DNA of 9,283 nt from CALBPI01 sp039815365 (GTDB lineage: Bacteria; Pseudomonadota; Gammaproteobacteria; Steroidobacterales; Woeseiaceae): assembly GCA_039815365.1 (NCBI GenBank), contig JBCBZK010000139.1, forward strand, positions 1 to 9,283. Reading direction: 5' to 3'. The notes below the pieces were generated by a model, which was not told where the DNA came from, searched no databases, and worked only from the letters and a program-made list of their open reading frames with translations. This document shows positions 5,229 to 9,283 of the stretch, one piece after another (the stretch's first letter is position 1; each line of letters begins with the position of its first letter). Both the position numbers and the translations under genes were made by a program.

Positions 5229-6209
5229 TCACTCCGTTGTTGGCGCGGGCGGGGTCACAGCCGCTAGCACACGCGACACATCTGATTCACTCATCAACAG
5301 CGTCGCTGGCACGCGCCAATGTCGCGCCGTTAAATCAGCATACTTGACCGCATCTTTGTCTGTCATCAATACCTCACCGGGTTCGGCAGGATGGCGCTGT
5401 TGTTCGCTCGCCAACGCATGATCGCCCAGGGACACTGCGTTCACGGTTAAGCCGTGCGCACGCAGTGCTTTGAAAAAACGTTGTGGATGACCAATACCCG
5501 CAAAGGCATGAACACGTGCACCTGCGAAGTCCGACAGCACCTTACGCGCTCCTGTCTCGATATTGATCGCCTCATCGATATGCAACTCAAAGCTCGGCGC
5601 GCGCCCCGAGCCACCGTTGTAGACAACAAGGTCGACGGCGTCGAGGCGACGCACCGGCTCGCGTAGCGGCCCAGCCGGCAAGCAATGACCGTTACCGTGC
5701 AGTCGCTCACCGTCCACCACGGCAATTTCAACGTCGCGACGCAAACGATAGTGTTGCAGCCCGTCGTCGCACAGCACGATCTGTGCGCCATCCAATGATG
5801 CACGGACGCACGCCGCTACTCGGTCACGGGACACGTAGACCGGCACGCCTGTCGACTGCGCGAGCATCTTCGCCTCATCACCGCAGAGCGCCGCCTCGGT
5901 GTTATCAGTGACTAACAGCGGCGCACCGCGTGCATTCCCGCCATAACCACCGCTCACAATAGCGACGCGGTAGCCTGCCCGTGTGAGCTCGCTTGCGAGC
6001 CACGCGGTGAGCGGCGACTTGCCCGCCCCGCCGACGGCAATATTGCCAACGACAACAATATGGGCATCGACGGAATACGCTTTCAGTGCGCCCATGCGAA
6101 ACAGCAATCGCCGGACGAATGCGATAGCGCGAAACAACCCTTCGAGTGGCCACAGTAAAAACCCGCCACGCGCTTGTTCATACCAGACGGCATAGAGCCA
6201 TCGCGACAT
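5229..6209 (-). CDS. lpxK: Tetraacyldisaccharide 4'-kinase
   Basis: LpxK phosphorylates the 4' position of the tetraacyldisaccharide 1-phosphate precursor with ATP, yielding lipid IVA at the cytoplasmic face of the inner membrane. The N-terminal part (residues 16-36) is hydrophobic/basic, as expected for membrane association. The kinase P-loop is GNIAVGGAGKS (55-65), followed by VSGGYGGNARG (85-95), GDEA (110-113), the diagnostic DDGLQHYRLRRD (148-159) and the C-terminal LMTDKDAVK. I place the start at ATG 6207-6209, giving 326 residues, close to E. coli LpxK (328). The longer in-frame extension to 6314 runs into msbA and lacks family character. The chosen ATG is four bases after the msbA stop and is preceded by AGAGG. 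Operon position between msbA and kdsB is classical. Confidence 0.96.
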   Translation of the reverse strand: MSRWLYAVWYEQARGGFLLWPLEGLFRAIAFVRRLLFRMGALKAYSVDAHIVVVGNIAVGGAGKSPLTAWLASELTRAGYRVAIVSGGYGGNARGAPLLVTDNTEAALCGDEAKMLAQSTGVPVYVSRDRVAACVRASLDGAQIVLCDDGLQHYRLRRDVEIAVVDGERLHGNGHCLPAGPLREPVRRLDAVDLVVYNGGSGRAPSFELHIDEAINIETGARKVLSDFAGARVHAFAGIGHPQRFFKALRAHGLTVNAVSLGDHALASEQQRHPAEPGEVLMTDKDAVKYADLTARHWRVPATLLMSESDVSRVLAAVTPPAPTTE

Positions 6210-6213
6210 GTGC

Positions 6214-7980
6214 TTACGCCTCTTCGCTGAACTGCATGTTGTACAACCCGGCGTAGTGACCTTGCAGCTGCAGCAATTCGTCGTGCGTGCCGCGCTCAAC
6301 GATACGCCCGGCATCCATCACGATGATCTGGTCGGCACGCTCGACCGTAGACAGCCTGTGTGCAATCACGAGCGTCGTGCGCTCTCGCATCAAACCTTCC
6401 AACGCATCCTGAATGTGACGTTCGGACTCCGTATCCAATGCGGACGTCGCCTCATCCAAAATCAGAATCGGGGCGTCTTTCAGCAGCGCGCGAGCGATAG
6501 CGATGCGCTGCCGCTGTCCGCCCGATAACAACACGCCACGATCGCCCACAACCGTCTGCAGACCATCCGGCAAGTCGCGAACGAACGACATTACGTACGC
6601 CGCCTCAGCAGCAGCTTCGATCTGCTCGCGCGAGACTTCGCCAAGAACGCCATAGGCAAGATTGTTCTCAATCGTATCGTTGAACAGCACAACGTCCTGA
6701 CTCACCAAGCTGATCTGATCTCGCAGCACGTCGAGTCGGTAGTCGTTGATCGGAGTGCCATCGACAAGGATGCGGCCATTGCGCAAATCATAAAAACGCG
6801 GCAGCAGACTCACCAACGTTGATTTGCCGCTACCCGAGCGCCCGACGATCGCCAGCGTCTTACCCGGCGCTACGCTGACGCTCACGTCAGTGAGCACAGC
6901 CAGCTTTTCATCGGCGTATGAAAACGAGACCTGATCGAATTCAACATGCCCGGGCCCAGTGGCCTCGGTGACGCTGCCGTCATCCGTCTCGTTCGCTGTA
7001 TCCAGAATATCGAAAACGCTCTGCGCAGCCGCAATGCCCCGCTGAATCGCTGCGTTGATATTCGTCAGCCGACGTAATGGATCGAGCAGCAAAATCAGCG
7101 CTGTCATGAAAGCCACAAACGTACCCGGGCTCAGCTCGCCGCGAGCCGATTCATTACCCGCCATCCAGACGACACCCGCCACGCCGAATGCGAACAGCAA
7201 TTGCGTGACCGCAACGCCCAATGACTTGGATGTAACCATCTTCATGTTCATGCGACGATTCGCCTCATTCGCGACCGTGAAGCGTTCGCGCTCGTAGCGC
7301 TGCCCGCCGAAAATCTTCACGACGCGATGCCCTTGCACGACTTCTTCGGTCACTTGTGTCACATCGCCGACGGAGTTTTGGATCCGGCTGCTGTAGCGCC
7401 GAAACGTTTTCGCCAGAACACGCACGACAACGGCGATCAACGGAATCACGATGGCGACCAACGCGGAGAGTTTGGCGCTCGAATACAGCATGACCCCGAT
7501 CAACGCAATCAACTTGAACGTATCGCGCACCAGAATCGTCACAACGTTCGTTGCGGATTCTGCAATCATCTCAATGTTGTAAGTCACCAGCGACAGCAAT
7601 GGCCCGGACGAGCGCACGTCAAAAAACGACGACGGCAACGTGAGGTATTTCTCGAACACATCACGGCGCATTTGAGCGGTCACATGGCGACCGATCCAAC
7701 CCAAGGCAAACTCTGACATAAACCCGGCAAGACCACGCGCGATAAAAACGCCGACAAAGGCAATCGGCATCCAGCGTGCGACACCCGCGCCTGTGCCAAC
7801 CAACGCCTCGTCGGTTAACGGCTTCATCATCAATGACAGGCTCGCCTCGACGGCGGCGGTCAGGATCATACCTGCAGCCGCCATGACAAACATCGCCTTA
7901 TGGCGAGACGAGTACGAGAGTATGCGCTTGTAGACTTCGCCAGCAGGCGCTTGCGGCTGCGCCGGATTCGGATCAGTCAT
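6214..7980 (-). CDS. msbA: Lipid A export ABC transporter MsbA (permease-ATPase half transporter)
   Basis: MsbA homodimers flip core-lipid A from the inner to the outer leaflet of the cytoplasmic membrane using ATP. The 588-residue protein has an N-terminal six-helix ABC exporter domain (about residues 25-310). A complete ATPase domain follows: Walker A GRSGSGKST (Lys386), Q-loop in ISLVSQDVVLFND, signature LSGGQRQ (485-491), Walker B ILILDEATS (Asp509, Glu510), D-loop SALD and H-loop His541 in IAHRLSTV. Length and adjacency to lpxK support MsbA over a generic multidrug exporter. The ATG overlaps the end of exbD by eight bases (ATGACTGA), so translation is probably coupled. Confidence 0.95.
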   Translation of the reverse strand: MTDPNPAQPQAPAGEVYKRILSYSSRHKAMFVMAAAGMILTAAVEASLSLMMKPLTDEALVGTGAGVARWMPIAFVGVFIARGLAGFMSEFALGWIGRHVTAQMRRDVFEKYLTLPSSFFDVRSSGPLLSLVTYNIEMIAESATNVVTILVRDTFKLIALIGVMLYSSAKLSALVAIVIPLIAVVVRVLAKTFRRYSSRIQNSVGDVTQVTEEVVQGHRVVKIFGGQRYERERFTVANEANRRMNMKMVTSKSLGVAVTQLLFAFGVAGVVWMAGNESARGELSPGTFVAFMTALILLLDPLRRLTNINAAIQRGIAAAQSVFDILDTANETDDGSVTEATGPGHVEFDQVSFSYADEKLAVLTDVSVSVAPGKTLAIVGRSGSGKSTLVSLLPRFYDLRNGRILVDGTPINDYRLDVLRDQISLVSQDVVLFNDTIENNLAYGVLGEVSREQIEAAAEAAYVMSFVRDLPDGLQTVVGDRGVLLSGGQRQRIAIARALLKDAPILILDEATSALDTESERHIQDALEGLMRERTTLVIAHRLSTVERADQIIVMDAGRIVERGTHDELLQLQGHYAGLYNMQFSEEA

Positions 7981-8398
7981 CCTGCGTTTCTACTGTCGCT
8001 ATGTTAATTTGCGTGAAGCCGAGTTTCGCGGCTGTGTCCATGGCGCGAATGACATCTTGATGACGCGCGTCGGCATCGGCCAACACGGTGACGGGCAAGC
8101 CGCTACGCCCTTCGGCAACTGCCTCGATAGCACGCTCAAGCGTTTCGGCGACGCTGTTGACTAACTCGCGGTTGTTCACAAAATAACGCCCATCACTGGT
8201 AATCGTTATCTCCAGTCGATCCGCTTCAGCGGGCATCGCGACCGGCTCAGTGCTAGCCTGCGGTAAATTGATCTCGACACTCGACTCGCGCACGAAACTG
8301 CTGGTCACCATGAAGAACACGAGCAACAACAGCACGACGTCGATTAACGAAGTCATGTTGACCTGTGGCTCCTCTTGCTGGCGAGTCGACAGGTTCAT
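7973..8398 (-). CDS. exbD: Biopolymer transport protein ExbD/TolR family
   Basis: This is the small, single-span subunit of a proton-driven motor that works with ExbB to energise TonB-dependent outer-membrane uptake or, in TolR, envelope maintenance. The 141-residue protein has a short cytoplasmic N-terminus, then one membrane helix (about 18-36). The conserved proton-pathway aspartate is Asp20 in MTSLIDVVLLLLVFFMVTS. A periplasmic domain follows with VTVLADADARHQDVIRAMD and ends in INIATV. Its ATG overlaps the exbB stop as ATGA, a sign of translational coupling. No tonB gene is in the window, so whether it serves TonB or a Tol-like role cannot be decided here. ExbD is the more common name for copies next to msbA. 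Confidence 0.93.
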   Translation of the reverse strand: MNLSTRQQEEPQVNMTSLIDVVLLLLVFFMVTSSFVRESSVEINLPQASTEPVAMPAEADRLEITITSDGRYFVNNRELVNSVAETLERAIEAVAEGRSGLPVTVLADADARHQDVIRAMDTAAKLGFTQINIATVETQDD

Positions 8399-9015
8399 TC
8401 CTGATCTTCATCCTTGCGGCGCCCGATCGCCTCGATCAGTTTCAGCGCTTCTTTTTCCATTTGCACAACTAACGCATCGACGCGGTTGCGCACATAGCGA
8501 TAGCCGATCAATGCGGGAATCGCAACGGTCAGCCCTGCCGCGGTGGTGATCAGAGCCTCGGAAATGCCGCCCGCCAAAACAGCCGGGTTGCCGACGCCGG
8601 CTGCGGTTATCGCCGTGAAGACTTTGACCATGCCGATAACGGTACCGAGCAGACCAAGCAACGGGGAGATGCCCGCAATTGTGCCAAGCGAATTCACGTA
8701 GCGTTCAAGTTCGTGGACGACATGCCGCCCTGTGTCTTCGATGCTCTCTTTCATTGCGGCACGATTGCGATCGCGATTCGCGAGCCCGGCGGCCAGAATT
8801 TGGCCTAGCGGGCTGCCGTGATGCAGTGACTGCAAATGCTTCAGCGTGAGTTCATCGTTCTTGACCCAACCCCATACCTGAGAGGTCAGGTCTTTCGGAA
8901 TGACGCGCTGTTGCTGCAGCGTCCAATACCGCTCAATGATGATGCCCGTTGTGATGATTGCGCACAAAATGATCGGCGCCATCAACCAACCACCTGCCTG
9001 AACTATTTCAACCAT
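8395..9015 (-). CDS. exbB: Biopolymer transport protein ExbB (MotA/TolQ/ExbB proton channel)
   Basis: ExbB forms the pentameric inner-membrane channel around ExbD. The 206-residue protein starts MVEIVQAGGWLMAPIILC, closely matching the usual start of this subfamily. Helix 1 covers about residues 9-29, helix 2 lies in NSLGTIAGISPLLGLLGTVIGM, and helix 3 in EALITTAAGLTVAIPALIGY, the family signature with the channel-facing threonines. ATG 9013-9015 is chosen by this homology. A TTG at 9045 in frame would add ten residues, including basic ones, without family support and would overlap the likely promoter. No strong ribosome-binding site is seen. It is the first gene of the operon and follows comEC on the same strand. 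Confidence 0.94.
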   Translation of the reverse strand: MVEIVQAGGWLMAPIILCAIITTGIIIERYWTLQQQRVIPKDLTSQVWGWVKNDELTLKHLQSLHHGSPLGQILAAGLANRDRNRAAMKESIEDTGRHVVHELERYVNSLGTIAGISPLLGLLGTVIGMVKVFTAITAAGVGNPAVLAGGISEALITTAAGLTVAIPALIGYRYVRNRVDALVVQMEKEALKLIEAIGRRKDEDQE

Positions 9016-9101
9016 TGCGAACCCGCGTACCAAACCATGCCGCAATATACCTTGTAGGTGCGCGATCTACCACCGACGAGCCTACCGTTATCACTGTCAT
9101 T
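9016..9101 (-). promoter_or_regulatory. Intergenic region with candidate exbB operon promoter
   Basis: The 86 bases between comEC and exbB carry TATATT on the minus strand (9044-9049), a good -10 hexamer that would start transcription about 20 bases before the exbB ATG. The -35 match at 16-18 bp is poor. An imperfect palindrome, GTAGGTGCGCGATCTAC (9054-9070), overlaps the place of the -35 and could be an operator. I see no T-tract terminator for comEC, so read-through from comEC is possible. Confidence 0.33.
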
Positions 9102-9283
9102 TCAGAGGCTTGCGACACCCGTCACAACATCTGCATCGCCAGCACAGAGCCGGATGCCGATTGCGCCGTCGCGCGCTGTGACGTGTACGCGAGCGCCTGC
9201 GGAGCGCCAGCGATCCTCGACAGATGGATGCGGCAACAGCCAACCGCGTCTGCGCCCTGCACTGGCAATCACGGTATGCGCGC
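9102..9283 (-). CDS. comEC: ComEC/Rec2 DNA internalisation protein, C-terminal end (partial)
   Basis: ComEC is the inner-membrane channel for single-stranded DNA uptake in natural transformation; its C-terminal beta-lactamase-like domain lies in the periplasm. Only the last 59 codons are inside the window, ending at TGA (9102-9104). They read IASAGRRRGWLLPHPSVEDR...GARVHVTARDGAIGIRL. This matches the end of that domain, where a Gly-Arg-x-x-x segment, His-Pro, a helix and then a T-x-x-D-G-A strand are usual. Position directly upstream of exbB fits the comEC-exbB-exbD order known in Pseudomonas and Xanthomonas relatives. The fragment is too short to judge whether the gene is intact. Confidence 0.75.
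   Translation of the reverse strand, partial: AHTVIASAGRRRGWLLPHPSVEDRWRSAGARVHVTARDGAIGIRLCAGDADVVTGVASL

Noticed and set aside
6210..6314. In-frame 35-residue N-terminal extension of LpxK
   Set aside because: It overlaps the msbA C-terminus, is Cys/Thr-rich and unlike LpxK. The ATG at 6209 has a ribosome-binding site and gives the family length.
9016..9045. TTG-initiated extension of ExbB by ten residues
   Set aside because: The family starts at MxEIxQAGGW, which corresponds to ATG 9015. The extension overlaps the probable promoter and leader.

Overview
The window looks like a chromosomal segment from a gammaproteobacterium of moderately high GC content. The main evidence is gene order. 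Reading the minus strand from the right edge, it runs comEC end, exbB, exbD, msbA, lpxK, kdsB, then, after an interruption, a low-molecular-weight protein tyrosine phosphatase (LMW-PTP) gene that converges on rne. This is close to the arrangement I know from Pseudomonas and Xanthomonas relatives. I cannot name the genus.

Layout. 1-1296 (+) is the C-terminal part of RNase E: the end of the catalytic half plus a disordered, arginine-rich tail. 1297-1430 holds two consecutive hairpins, the second a symmetric bidirectional terminator serving rne and the converging LMW-PTP gene. 1431-1925 (-) is the LMW-PTP. 1996-3390 (-) is an uncharacterised multi-spanning membrane protein with a C-terminal HExxH metalloprotease-like domain. 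3391-3924 has no confident gene. It carries a decayed copy of the LMW-PTP 5' end, a small possible ORF and a likely promoter for the next gene. 3925-4479 (+) is an exported glutathione-peroxidase-family enzyme. 4484-9015 (-) is a compact operon, kdsB <- lpxK <- msbA <- exbD <- exbB, with overlapping or nearly touching genes. 9102-9283 (-) is the last 59 codons of comEC.

The operon builds and delivers outer-membrane lipopolysaccharide. KdsB activates Kdo, LpxK makes lipid A by 4'-phosphorylation, MsbA flips core-lipid A across the inner membrane, and ExbB/ExbD form a proton-driven motor that energises the outer membrane or its transporters. The Trm112-like small gene (ycaR type) that commonly sits between lpxK and kdsB is absent.

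The least ordinary part is the interval between LMW-PTP and the peroxidase. About 100 bp spanning the LMW-PTP 5' end and its upstream region occurs twice in direct orientation (1871-1970 and 3554-3653). By hand alignment 83 of 100 positions are identical, with no gaps. The two copies flank the membrane metalloprotease gene. Decay is reciprocal: the left copy keeps the phosphatase but has stops in the divergent small ORF, while the right copy keeps the small ORF but has a broken phosphatase. This suggests a duplication or insertion that brought the metalloprotease between kdsB and LMW-PTP.
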